A stretch of DNA of 26,794 nucleotides, taken from DASUNQ01 sp044866775. GTDB taxonomy: Bacteria; Acidobacteriota; Thermoanaerobaculia; Multivoradales; UBA5704. The notes below the pieces were generated by a model. It saw nothing but the letters and a program-made list of their open reading frames with translations. It did not search any database and was not told the origin of the DNA. Every line of letters begins with the position of its first letter. Positions within the stretch are counted from its first letter, which is position 1. The DNA lies in the NCBI GenBank assembly GCA_044866775.1, contig JBIOUG010000074.1:1-26794 (forward strand). Reading direction: 5' to 3'. The position numbers and the translations under genes are program-made. Of this stretch, positions 9,801-17,459 are shown one piece after another.

Positions 9801-10649
9801 GGCGAGCCGCGCGAGGCCGGCGCGCAGCGCCTTGGTGTTGGGGCGCGAGTCGCCGCCCCAAGCCGCGGCGAGAAGCGGCGCCAGCGGCGCGACCGCGGCG
9901 GCGAGGCGCGCGACCAGGGCGGCGGCCTCCGCGGCGGGGTCGGCGGCGGCGGCCAGCTCGTCCGCGGAGACGGCATGGAGGTGGAGGAGCGTCAGGGCGT
10001 CGGCGAGCTGCTGCGGCGGGATGCCGCGCGCCGCCAGACGCAGGAGGTCGGAGTCCGCCTCGTCCTCGTAGGCGCGGCGCAGCGCCGGCTCGACCGTCTC
10101 GCGGACCACCTCCTCCAGGGCCAGGCCGTCGGCGTCGACGGTGAACGCCGGGTGGAGCCCGGCCTCCAGCGGGTGGTCGGCGAGCAGGCTGCGGCAGAAG
10201 GCGTGGATGGTGCGGACGGTCAGGCGGTCGAGCGTCGCGGCGAGGGCGCGGGCGCGGCGAGTGCGCTCGCCGGCCGGCGGCAGGAGGTCGGCCGCCAGCC
10301 ACCCCGGCGGCTCCCCGCCCGCGGCCAGCCGCGCCAGCTCGCGCCCCGCCCGCTCCGCCATCTCGGCCGCCGCCGCCTCGGTGAAGGTGATCGCCACGAC
10401 CCCGGCCAGGAGCGCCGCCGCCGTGCGCTCGCCGGTCGGGTCCGGCTCGCCGCCGCCGCGCTCGGCCCGGCGCGCCGCCGCCCGCTCCCACCCCGGCCCC
10501 AGGCACCAGGCGAGGAGACGGCCTACCAGGGCGGTGGTCTTGCCGGTGCCGGCCCCGGCCTCAAGCACCAGCGGCCGCACGAACTCGCTCTGCGCCAGGC
10601 GCCGGGCGGCGTGGTCGGCGGCGCGGAGGGCGGAGCGCTCGCCGCTCAT
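6813..10649 (-). CDS. addA: UvrD-family helicase-nuclease, AddA/RecB-like
   Basis: This 1278-residue ATP-dependent 3'-5' helicase with a C-terminal PD-(D/E)XK nuclease should process double-strand breaks with its AddB-like partner. Superfamily 1 motifs are intact: Walker A AGAGTGKTT (residues 31-39), motif Ia/TIHAFC (147-152), motif II LLVDEFQDTD (D435-E436), motif III GDPKQSIYGWR (about 478-488), ENFRS (514-518), motif V TIHGAKGLDF (873-882) and motif VI VATTRAKERL (944-953). The nuclease has H1112, D1205, D1219 and K1221 (VVADYKTD), in the RecB/AddA order. The ATG at 10649 overlaps the upstream stop (ATGA) and follows a GGAGGAAGG ribosome site; the longer frame to 10760 is rejected. Two non-conserved inserts stand out: residues 455-472 and about 701-728, the latter encoded by a palindromic DNA element. 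AddA versus RecB naming rests on the partner being AddB-like. Confidence 0.93.
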   Translation of the reverse strand: MSGERSALRAADHAARRLAQSEFVRPLVLEAGAGTGKTTALVGRLLAWCLGPGWERAAARRAERGGGEPDPTGERTAAALLAGVVAITFTEAAAAEMAERAGRELARLAAGGEPPGWLAADLLPPAGERTRRARALAATLDRLTVRTIHAFCRSLLADHPLEAGLHPAFTVDADGLALEEVVRETVEPALRRAYEDEADSDLLRLAARGIPPQQLADALTLLHLHAVSADELAAAADPAAEAAALVARLAAAVAPLAPLLAAAWGGDSRPNTKALRAGLARLAKELDRLAAGGRVEPSAAEAAFFGADERQSAGVRLLQRRLAVHLPENLLAHLRKLAREAETGKPALPDAERETFRRHTDELCRLARHLATLDPELLAAARGALAPLLAEVERGMRARGAVTYDGLLEGAVALLARHPGVRARVRRGIDQLLVDEFQDTDRVQCELLRWLALDGPPGAPSGAPPAPNTKRPGLFLVGDPKQSIYGWRSADLAAYDAFVAAVREAGGEVRPLAENFRSVPAVLDEVTRIVEPVLRERTGVQPRFEPLLACERLAGSAGYADRDRRAVEHWVSWPAGWEPGGRAPSLTEATELEAAALARDLLALRAAGVRLGEVAILLRSGGDLDVYLEALRRAGVPFLVGRDKQYYRRREVIEAAALVRAVLDPGDHLALLTVLRSALVGVPDAALVPLWRRQLPRRATELGSRPAGRGTEGAPSVDWSPARKLSRLGAGHADEAADREALAALAELVEEAAREVPAAPGLERIAGWERGLIAGLESLAALRRSFARDPVDVFVDKLRALTLLEPVEAARTLGAYRLANLERFFRELAAALEAGGGDATAVLRSLRRSVAAAREAEEARPQAGLDDAVQVLTIHGAKGLDFRHVYVAQLHKQKRPDEREPFAFGRVEGRLELSLFGAATSGFDRVEAQREEVEAAERVRLLYVATTRAKERLVLLGCWPEAPVPRPPDRARSLLDLAVWRTGRPEEGLDGLWGKLRDAGEAAREDAFGALWRFPALGGAGDEPEGEREAAPWLATPAEAARQAEALHERRAAARARMARPFGAPASAEAHERLREERAGAGAGEGRWARRAGQPSAEAAHEAALAAGSAVHSALESWDLEAEAESELARQLARLPGVVEGLVPPVACEAALSRAHALLTRAFSAGIVTRLRALRESILARELPVLLPPVGGDGGPVGYVAGTIDLLYQATDGSLVVADYKTDQVEGTDLAARAAVYAPQGAAYTRAVQEALGLTHPPRFELWFLAAGEVVQSAVTNP
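8465..8546. repeat. In-frame palindromic element inside the helicase gene
   Basis: Bounded by CCTAG at 8465-8469 and 8542-8546, this roughly 81-nt segment holds a perfect 20-nt palindrome at 8468-8487 (GGCGCGAAAGCTTTCGCGCC). It also holds a 9-bp hairpin, CCGTCCCGC/GCGGGACGG, at 8516-8538, nested in outer arms GCTAGGA (8502-8508) and TCCTAGC (8541-8547). It keeps the reading frame and encodes a basic, low-complexity stretch in a region of the helicase not expected to be conserved. This arrangement recalls short palindromic elements that insert into genes without breaking them, such as those of Rickettsia. Confidence 0.6.
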
Positions 10650-13600
10650 CCTTCCTCCGCCGCCGCCGCGAGCCGCCAGACCGCGAGCAGCGCCGCGGCC
10701 GCGTCCGTCCCGCCGGCGGCCCCCTCGGCCGCCGCCGCGGCGCGCGCCCGCTCGGTCCATTCGAACAGCCGCCGCCGCGCCCCGGAGTCACCGCGCAGAC
10801 ACCCCTCCGCCACCTCGCAGAACTTGCAGCGCGCAGGCTCCTTTTGCCCGCTCGGCTCCACCACCCGCGGGAAGAAGCTGCCGGCGTCCCAGAGGGCGAG
10901 GAGGGAGGCCGCGGTGCCGGCGAAGAGGTCCGCCAGCTCGTGGTCGCCGCCGGGCATCGCCAGCTCGGGCGCTCCGGCCTCGGGATGGAGATAGAGGTAG
11001 CGCCCGCCGGCGCCGCCGGCGGGGTCCGCGAGCTGGTAGGCCATGGCCTGGAGGAGCCGCCCCTCGCGCACCGCGGCGAGGAGACGCTTGCGCGCCGTAT
11101 CCCGCTTCTGGCCGGGGTCGAAGGGACGGCCGGTCTTGTAGTCGGTCAGGCGGAGGGCGCCGTCCGGGCCGCGGTCCAGGCGGTCGGCGCGGAAGGCGAC
11201 CCGCCGCGGCCGCCCCGCCGCGTCGGCGACGGACACCTCCCCCGCCAGCTCGACGCCGAGCACCGCGAGCTCCGCCTCTCCCCAGTCGAGAGAGAGCGCG
11301 CGCTCCACCAGCGGCCGCGCCCGCTCGGCCAGCACCCGCGCCAGCCCGCGCCAGGGCACCCCTTCGTCGCGCAGCGCCGCCTCCGCCTCCTCGCGCACCA
11401 GACGCGCCAGAGCCTCGGGCGCGGGCCAGGCGACGGACACCGGCGTGCCGCCGGCCAGCGCGGCGAACGCGGGCGCCGGCTCCCCGGCGCGCGGCTCGCC
11501 GCCGGCCGGCGCTCCCGCCTCGCGCGCCAGGCGGGCGAGGACGCGGTGCACCGCGATCCCCAAGAGCCGCGCGTCCACCGCCGGCAGCGCGGCCAGCGGG
11601 TCGGGGGCCCGCTCCACCCCCAAGAGGCGCGCGGTGAAGAACTGCCAGGGGCAGCCGGCCAGCCGCTCGAGGTGGGTGACGAAGAGCGGGCGGTGGCGAG
11701 GGTCGGGCGGCGTCGCGCCCGCGGCGGCCGCCGGCAGCGCGCCGACGAAGCCGAAGTACGGGCCGAGCCCGGCGGCCCGCGCGCGGCCCGCGGCCGTGCG
11801 CCGGTCGGGATCCAGCTCGTCGAGCACGGCCAGCCGCGCCGCGGCGAGCTGGGCCGGCGGCAGGTCGCGCCCCGGCGCCGGGTGCTCCCGCCGCGCCTCC
11901 GCGATCGCCGCCGCCAGCACGCCGCCGAGCTGCGCCCGGGGGCCGTGGAGGGCGATCAGGGTCGCCAGCTCGTCGGCCGGCCGCGGCGGAGCGGGCGCGG
12001 CCGTGCCGGCCGCCGGCGCCGCGAACGGCGGCGGCACCCGCTCCACCTCCTCGCCGGCGGCGAGCGGCAGGCGCTCGACGAGCGGCGACGGCGACCGCGC
12101 CCGGCCGTCGTCGTCGGTCTCCTGCCAGGAGAGCGTCACCGCGGGGCTCGCCGACAGGAGCTGCGCGAAGAGGTAGCGCTCCTCGTCGAAGCCGCCGCGC
12201 TTGAGCGGCAGGTCGGGGAGGACGCGCCGCAGCACCTGGCGCAGGTCGTCGGGGAGGAGCGGGTCCTCGCGCACCGGCCGCGGGAACTCCTCGCGGTTGA
12301 GCCCGAGAAGGAACAGACGGTCGAAGGTGCGCCCGCGGGCCTCGGTGACCGAGAGCACCTGCACGCCGCCCCCCGCGCCGCCGAGCGCGCCGCGCCCCAC
12401 CGCGTCGAGCGGCACGCGCAGCACGAGGCGCAGCTCCTCGGCGCCGAGCTGGACGTCGGGCGGCAGCGCCGCGGCGAGGGCGGCGACGGCGGCGAGCGCC
12501 TCCGCGTCCTCGTCCTCCCGCCAGCCGAGGTCCTCGGCCAGCAGCGCGGCCAGGCGGTCGAGGTGATCGGCCGCGGGCGCCCGCCGCGGCCAGTCGCGGA
12601 GGCGGCGGTCGAGCCGGCCGGCGGCGCGCGCGGCGGCGCGCAGCAGGTCGCCCGGTACCCGGCGGCGCGTGGCCCAGGCGGCTGTCTGCTCGGGCGCCTG
12701 AGGCGCCACCGGCTCGGGCGCCTCCGGCTCGCCGGCGTCCTCGCCGTCGCCGCCGCCGGCCTCCACGGCGGCCGCGGAGAGCCCCTGGCGCAGCGGCAGC
12801 GCGAAGGCGTCCCGGTCGCCGAGGACGCGCTCGAGGTCGAGGTCCGCGACGTCGCGCAGCCGCGCCGCGCCGAGGGCGAAGAGGGCGAGCCGGAGGTCGG
12901 CGCGGCGGGCCGCGGTGAGCCGCCAGCCGCGCTCCTCGCCCCGCCCGCCGAGGCGCGCCACGGCGTCCAGCCAGCGGTCGGAGGGCGCCGCCTCGCCGCG
13001 GCGCAGGAGCTCCAGGAGGGCGCGGGCGCGGCGCCCGGCGGCACCGGCGGGTCCGGCCTCGCCGACGCCCGAGAAGGGGACGCCGAAACGCGTCAGGTGG
13101 CGGCGGAGCGGCAGGCGGTAAGCGGCGAGGTCGCGGGCGACCACGCCGATCCGCTCCGGCGGCGCCCCTCGATCGAGCAAGGTACGAAGAAGGGCGGCCG
13201 CCGAACGCGCCTCCGCCTCGGCGCCGGGAGCTGCGAGGCGGCGGAGGACTGCGGGAGGAAAGGCGGCTGGGTAGGAAAGCGCTGCGGCCGCGCCGCCGAA
13301 GCGCTCGAGGAGCCGCCGGGCGAAAGCGTCCTCGACCGCCGAATGGTCGGCGCCCGCTCTTTCTTGCTGTTCTCCTACCTGCTCTTCTCTTCGCTGTTCT
13401 TCTCGTCCCGCCGGATCGGACGGCAGGTCGACGATCAGCCGCCCGCCACCGGCCCGCAGCACCGCCTCGAGGAGGTCGCCGGCCACCCCGGTCACCTCGG
13501 CGAAGCCGTGCACCAGGACTGCCCGCGCCCCCAGCAGGTCGGGATCGCGGCCGAGGAGCTCCGCCGCACGGCGCTGCACGTCGCCGGCGCGAGCCAGCCC

Positions 13601-14287
13601 CAAACGCTCCAGCTCCCCGGCGGTCCGCGCCGCCACCCGCACCAGCGCCTGTGCCCGCTCGACCTGCTGCCGGCTGCCGGCCGCCGCGCCGTCGGCGGCG
13701 AGCGCTTCGAGCGCCGCCTCGGCGTGCGCCGCTTCGAGCCCGGCGTCGAGGAGGTCGCGCACCGTCGCGGCGACGGCGGCGTAGCCGTCGAGCAGCGGGT
13801 CGAGCCCGCGGGCCAACGCCCCCTCGCGCCGCGCCGCCCGCTCGACCAGCACCGGAAAGAGCGCCGTCCCCCCCGCCACGCCGCCCGCCGTCGCAGCGTC
13901 GCGCGCTCCCCCCACCCGCTCCAGCACCTCGAGGGCGAGGCCGTAGAGGGTCTGCACGCGGATGCCGGCGAGCGAGCGCCCGCGGCGCGCGACCAGCCGC
14001 TCGGCGACGTGGGCGCGCAGGCTGCGCGAGGGCACGACGACCCGCACCGGCCGGGCGAGGAGCCACGGGTCGCGCCGCGCCTCGTCGGCCAGCGCCGCGA
14101 CCTCGGCGAGGAGCAGCTCCTCTGCCGCCCGCGCGCCGTGGGCGACGAGGACGCGGTCACGGGCGGCCACGCGCTCGGTCATGACCGGCGGGTGAGCCGG
14201 CGGCTCCGGCGTCGCCACAGGCGTGACCGGGTCTTGCACCGCCTCGCCAAAGGGCGAGTCGTCGAAAAGATTGCCTTGGACCGCCAC
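10646..14287 (-). CDS. addB: AddB-like nuclease subunit with iron-sulfur cluster motif, helicase-inactive
   Basis: This 1213-residue partner of the AddA-like protein has a C-terminal PD-(D/E)XK nuclease (H914 in IAVHRVL, D1035 in FRADRLDR, D1049 and K1051 in LTDYKTG). It also has the four cysteines that hold a 4Fe-4S cluster in AddB: C879 (AGCPWQFF) and C1154, C1157, C1163 (CKFCEVAEGC). The N-terminal half keeps a UvrD-like fold signature (LSVTEARGRTFDRLFLLGLNREEFP, about 645-669). Where a Walker A would lie it reads VLVAHGARAAEELL, without GKT/S, so it should not hydrolyse ATP. That fits AddB/RecC-type subunits. Start is GTG at 14287; an alternative ATG encodes residue 36. An E/Q-rich insert (about 295-312) and an acidic one (about 508-530) look non-conserved. 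The gene runs into addA with a 4-nt overlap, indicating a coupled operon. Confidence 0.88.
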   Translation of the reverse strand: MAVQGNLFDDSPFGEAVQDPVTPVATPEPPAHPPVMTERVAARDRVLVAHGARAAEELLLAEVAALADEARRDPWLLARPVRVVVPSRSLRAHVAERLVARRGRSLAGIRVQTLYGLALEVLERVGGARDAATAGGVAGGTALFPVLVERAARREGALARGLDPLLDGYAAVAATVRDLLDAGLEAAHAEAALEALAADGAAAGSRQQVERAQALVRVAARTAGELERLGLARAGDVQRRAAELLGRDPDLLGARAVLVHGFAEVTGVAGDLLEAVLRAGGGRLIVDLPSDPAGREEQRREEQVGEQQERAGADHSAVEDAFARRLLERFGGAAAALSYPAAFPPAVLRRLAAPGAEAEARSAAALLRTLLDRGAPPERIGVVARDLAAYRLPLRRHLTRFGVPFSGVGEAGPAGAAGRRARALLELLRRGEAAPSDRWLDAVARLGGRGEERGWRLTAARRADLRLALFALGAARLRDVADLDLERVLGDRDAFALPLRQGLSAAAVEAGGGDGEDAGEPEAPEPVAPQAPEQTAAWATRRRVPGDLLRAAARAAGRLDRRLRDWPRRAPAADHLDRLAALLAEDLGWREDEDAEALAAVAALAAALPPDVQLGAEELRLVLRVPLDAVGRGALGGAGGGVQVLSVTEARGRTFDRLFLLGLNREEFPRPVREDPLLPDDLRQVLRRVLPDLPLKRGGFDEERYLFAQLLSASPAVTLSWQETDDDGRARSPSPLVERLPLAAGEEVERVPPPFAAPAAGTAAPAPPRPADELATLIALHGPRAQLGGVLAAAIAEARREHPAPGRDLPPAQLAAARLAVLDELDPDRRTAAGRARAAGLGPYFGFVGALPAAAAGATPPDPRHRPLFVTHLERLAGCPWQFFTARLLGVERAPDPLAALPAVDARLLGIAVHRVLARLAREAGAPAGGEPRAGEPAPAFAALAGGTPVSVAWPAPEALARLVREEAEAALRDEGVPWRGLARVLAERARPLVERALSLDWGEAELAVLGVELAGEVSVADAAGRPRRVAFRADRLDRGPDGALRLTDYKTGRPFDPGQKRDTARKRLLAAVREGRLLQAMAYQLADPAGGAGGRYLYLHPEAGAPELAMPGGDHELADLFAGTAASLLALWDAGSFFPRVVEPSGQKEPARCKFCEVAEGCLRGDSGARRRLFEWTERARAAAAAEGAAGGTDAAAALLAVWRLAAAAEEG

Positions 14288-14326
14288 GGAAATTAAGGAT
14301 ACCCGCGGCGCATGGTGAGCGCCGCC

Positions 14327-16228
14327 TTACCCAGCCGTCTGCTCCTCGGCCTCGACCAATCCCTCGGCCATCTCCTGCTCCTTGTACTGCAGCAGGTAGA
14401 GCCGATAGTAGATGCCGCGCAGCGCGAGCAGCTCCTGGTGCGTCCCCTGCTCGCGCAGCTCCCCCTTGTGCAGGACGAGGATGCGGTCGGCGCGGCGGAT
14501 CGTCGAGAGACGGTGGGCGATGACCAGGCTGGTGCGCCCGGCGAGCAGCCGCTCGAGCGCCCGCTGGATGCGCTGCTCGGTCTCGGTGTCGATCGACGAG
14601 GTTGCCTCGTCGAGGATCAGGATACGCGGATCGAAGGCCAGCGCCCGGGCGAAGGCGATCAACTGCTTCTGCCCCACCGAGAGGCCGGCGCCGCGCTCGC
14701 GCACCACCGCATCGAGCCCCTCCGGAAGCCGCTCGATGAACTCCAGGGCGTGCACCTCCGCGGCGGCCCAGCGCAGCCGCTCGGCGTCGATTGACTCCTC
14801 GCCCAGGCGGATGTTGCCGGCGATCGTGCCGGAGAAGAGGAAGACGTCCTGGAGCACCAGGCCGATCGCCCGCCGCAGCCGCTCGAGGTCCCACTGCCGC
14901 ACGTCGACGCCGTCCACCCGCACCGCGCCCGCGTCGACGTCGTAGAAGCGGAGGAGGAGGTTGGCGAGCGTGCTCTTGCCTGCCCCGGTGTGCCCGACGA
15001 CCGCGACGGTCTCGCCCGGCTCGACGCGGAAGGAGACGCCGTGGATCACCGGCTCCTCGCGCCGATAGCCGAAGTGCACGCGGTCGAATTCGATCTCGCC
15101 GCGCACCGCGGCGGGGCGGTAGGCGCCGGGCGGCGAGGCGATCACGACCGGGGTGTCGAGGACGCGGAAGATGCGCTCGCTGCTCGCCATCGCGCCCTGC
15201 AGGATGTTGTACTTCTCCGAGAGGTCGGCGAGCGGCTGGTAGAAGCGCTGCGCGTACTGGAGGAAGGCGATCAGGGCGCCGATCGACACCAGCCCCGCCA
15301 GCACCTGGCCGCCGCCGTACCAGAGGATGACGCCCAGGCCGAGCACCGTGATCAGCTCGACGCCCGGGTAGAAGACGGCGTAGTAGAAGATCGCCTGGAC
15401 GTTGGCCCGGCGGTGCTCGTCGTTGATGCGCGCGAAGTCGCGGTAGGCGCGCGCCTGGCGGTTGAAGAGCTGCACCACCGGCATGCCGGTGGTGTGCTCC
15501 TGGAGGAAGGCGTTGATGCGCGCGATCTTGACCCGCACGTCACGGAAGGTCTGCCGCGCCCGCAGCTTGAACCAGAAGGTCAGGGCGAGGAGGAGCGGCA
15601 GGATCGAGAAGGCGGCGAGCGCGAGCCGCCAGTCGAGCCAGAAGAGGACGCCGACGATGCCGGCGAGGAGCAGGATGTCGCCGACGACCGAGACGATGCC
15701 GGCGGTGAAGAGCTCGTTGAGCGCGTCGACGTCGGTCGTCACCCGCGTCACCAGCCGCCCGACCGGATTGCGGTCGAAGTAGGCTACCGGCAGCCGCTGC
15801 AGGTGCGCGAAGACCTCGGTCCGCAGGTCCTTCATGATGAGCTGCCCCATCACCTGGAGCAGCACTCCCTGGACGTAGAGGACGACGAAGGTGAGGAGTA
15901 GCACGACCAGATAGAGGATCGCCATCCAGGCGATCCCCTCGGCCGGCGTCGGCGCGAGCCCCCGGGCCGCGAACAGCCGCTGCGCCACCACGCTCGCCTG
16001 CGACAGCCGCGCCCCGTTGCCGCCCGGCCGCACGAAGAGGTCGAGGGTGATCGCGGTCAGCAGCGGCCCGGCGAGCTGGAGGACCGAGGAGACCAGGATC
16101 GACGCCACCGCCGCCGCCGTCATCCCGCGGTAGGGGCGGAGGTACCCCAGGAGGCGCCGCATCAGCCGCGCGTCGTACGCCTTGCCGAGGACCTCCTCCT
16201 CGTGATGAGAAGCGATAGGCTCCGTCAC
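14327..16228 (-). CDS. ABC exporter half-transporter (membrane domain fused to ATPase)
   Basis: This protein of about 633 residues is of the MsbA/MdlB-like exporter type. The membrane domain (about 35-330) has six likely helices, including ILVSSVLQLAGPLLTAITL, AILYLVVLLLTFVVLYV and VVGDILLLAGIVGVLFWL. The ATPase domain (about 375-615) has Walker A GHTGAGKST (412-420), Q-loop Q460, signature LSVGQ (516-520), Walker B ILILDEATS with E541 and switch H572; all are intact. LSVGQ instead of LSGGQ is common in this subgroup. The substrate is unknown. Such half-transporters work as homo- or heterodimers, and no partner gene is adjacent. Start is placed at GTG 16228 (VTEPIASHHEEE); an in-frame GTG at 16267 would add 13 Pro/Ala-rich residues. 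It lies 39 nt upstream of addB on the same strand, so read-through is possible. Confidence 0.9.
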   Translation of the reverse strand: MTEPIASHHEEEVLGKAYDARLMRRLLGYLRPYRGMTAAAVASILVSSVLQLAGPLLTAITLDLFVRPGGNGARLSQASVVAQRLFAARGLAPTPAEGIAWMAILYLVVLLLTFVVLYVQGVLLQVMGQLIMKDLRTEVFAHLQRLPVAYFDRNPVGRLVTRVTTDVDALNELFTAGIVSVVGDILLLAGIVGVLFWLDWRLALAAFSILPLLLALTFWFKLRARQTFRDVRVKIARINAFLQEHTTGMPVVQLFNRQARAYRDFARINDEHRRANVQAIFYYAVFYPGVELITVLGLGVILWYGGGQVLAGLVSIGALIAFLQYAQRFYQPLADLSEKYNILQGAMASSERIFRVLDTPVVIASPPGAYRPAAVRGEIEFDRVHFGYRREEPVIHGVSFRVEPGETVAVVGHTGAGKSTLANLLLRFYDVDAGAVRVDGVDVRQWDLERLRRAIGLVLQDVFLFSGTIAGNIRLGEESIDAERLRWAAAEVHALEFIERLPEGLDAVVRERGAGLSVGQKQLIAFARALAFDPRILILDEATSSIDTETEQRIQRALERLLAGRTSLVIAHRLSTIRRADRILVLHKGELREQGTHQELLALRGIYYRLYLLQYKEQEMAEGLVEAEEQTAG

Positions 16229-16267
16229 GCCGGCGACGATAGCAGGTGGTGCGCCAGGGGGACCCAC

Positions 16268-16676
16268 ATGTCCGGCCGCACTCGGAGTCGCCTAGGGAGA
16301 TCGCTCCTCACGGTGGCGATGCCGTCGATCGCCGCCGGCTGCATGGTCCCTCCGCTGCCCCACGATCGACGCGCGATCGAGCGCCGCTACGTCGCCTGGC
16401 AGACGGCCCTGGCGGAGGAGAGGCTCGCTGACGCGTACGCGTGCATGTCGCCGCCTACATCTTCCCCAGGGAGGCGCCTTGGTTCGAGCTCTGGGTCGGG
16501 ACGGAGTACCAGTTCGAGAAGATCGGGTCCGCACGCCCGCGAAGCCGCTTGCCGAGGTCGAGCCCGGACGCTACCGGGCGACTTTCACGATGGAGATCCT
16601 CGGCGGCGACTCCTGGAGCCTCGAGTGCGGCGAGCTGGAGCTCACGGTGCCCGCGAGCTCCTCTTCGCGTCCCTAG
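16268..16676 (+). pseudogene. Frameshifted small lipoprotein gene
   Basis: Coding signal passes through all three forward frames. The first part starts at ATG 16268 with a lipoprotein signal (RSLLTVAMPSIAAGC, lipobox IAAGC) and continues IERRYVAWQTALAEERLADAY to about 16448. The second, from about 16442, reads AAYIFPREAPWFELWVGTEY and FEKIGS in another frame to about 16525. The third reads PAKPLAEVEPGRYRATFTME and SWSLECGELELTVP to a TAG at 16674-16676. Joined, these would make a lipoprotein of about 135 residues. Either the gene is broken by two small indels or the assembly has errors here. No family recognised. It is divergent from the ABC transporter and convergent with the spondin-like gene, whose stop is 6 nt away. 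Confidence 0.6.
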
Positions 16677-16682
16677 CCTTCG

Positions 16683-17432
16683 TTACATGCGGGTGAAGGT
16701 GACGCGGGCCACCGGCATGGGCTGGCCGCCCTTCGTGAAGTGCCGGCTCGTGTTGAGGCCGGTAGGCTTCTTCGGGTTGGTGTCCTTGTCGTCGGCCAGG
16801 TAGGTCGCGCCGTCGTCGCCACCCGAATCCCAGGCATTGACGTCCACGGTCTTGCCGGCGACCCAGGCGCCGTTCTCCATCAGATTGACGTCTGACACCG
16901 CGGCGAACCAGTCCGGGCTCGGGGCGATCATGGCCACCAGCGACACCATCGGGTGCGCATCGTCCACCATCACGTCCGCCGTGGCGGTCTGCGTGAAGTC
17001 CTTCAGCGGATCCGACTCCGTCAGCGCCACCGCATTGCCGGCGGCGATGGCCGCCTCGATCTCGTCGTCCAGCGGATCGTGCTTGCCCTGTTCCGACAAC
17101 CGCTCGAGACCCGGGCTCGGCATCTGGCCGTCCACGACGATATGGTAGCTGGCGTTGTGCCCAGTGCCGATCAGTCCGGAGAAGTGGGGCTTGTGGATCA
17201 ATGACGTGTCCGGGTACTCGACTGGGAAATTGGCCTTGGTCCACAACGGCGTGAACTCGACGCGGTACGTCGCGGGGCCGGCCTGCGGCATCGCGGTGTC
17301 GGCCGGCGCGGCGGTGTCCATGTCTGTGACTGGCATGCCGGCGGTCTCGTTGTCCGGCTCCTGCGGCTTGCAGGCGACGACGCCGAGAGCGATCAGCATC
17401 GTCAGCGTCAGGAATGTGACTCGTCGTTGCAT
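16683..17432 (-). CDS. Spondin_N domain lipoprotein
   Basis: This 249-residue protein has a lipoprotein signal: MQRRVTFLTLTMLIALGVVA before C21. A Thr/Ala-rich spacer follows (about 30-52), then a domain from about residue 55 (TYRVEFTPLWTKANFPVEYP) to the end. The YRVEFTPLWT, FSGLIGTGHN and APSPDWFAAVSDVNL stretches match the Spondin_N domain known from extracellular matrix proteins and found in many bacterial secreted proteins of unknown role. It is probably anchored in a membrane and faces the periplasm or outside. AAAGGAGG 8 nt before the ATG gives a strong ribosome site. It follows the propeller-like gene after 27 nt, probably in one operon with it. Its function is not known; ligand or polysaccharide binding would be a guess. 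Confidence 0.85.
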   Translation of the reverse strand: MQRRVTFLTLTMLIALGVVACKPQEPDNETAGMPVTDMDTAAPADTAMPQAGPATYRVEFTPLWTKANFPVEYPDTSLIHKPHFSGLIGTGHNASYHIVVDGQMPSPGLERLSEQGKHDPLDDEIEAAIAAGNAVALTESDPLKDFTQTATADVMVDDAHPMVSLVAMIAPSPDWFAAVSDVNLMENGAWVAGKTVDVNAWDSGGDDGATYLADDKDTNPKKPTGLNTSRHFTKGGQPMPVARVTFTRM

Positions 17433-17459
17433 GGCGTTCCCTCCTTTGGGATGGGTGAA

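Noticed and set aside
10650..10760. N-terminal extension of the helicase by 37 residues
   Set aside because: It is Gly/Arg low-complexity and overlaps the end of the AddB-like gene; the ATG at 10649 has a strong ribosome site and an ATGA coupling.
10844..14296. Forward open frame of 1150 codons opposite the AddB-like gene
   Set aside because: High GC leaves few stop codons on the opposite strand. The product is repetitive Arg/Glu/Gly without motifs, while the minus strand has nuclease and Fe-S residues.
14488..14500. LSVGQ instead of LSGGQ in the ABC transporter taken as a sign of inactivity
   Set aside because: This substitution is common in active exporters of this subgroup, and all other ATPase motifs are intact.
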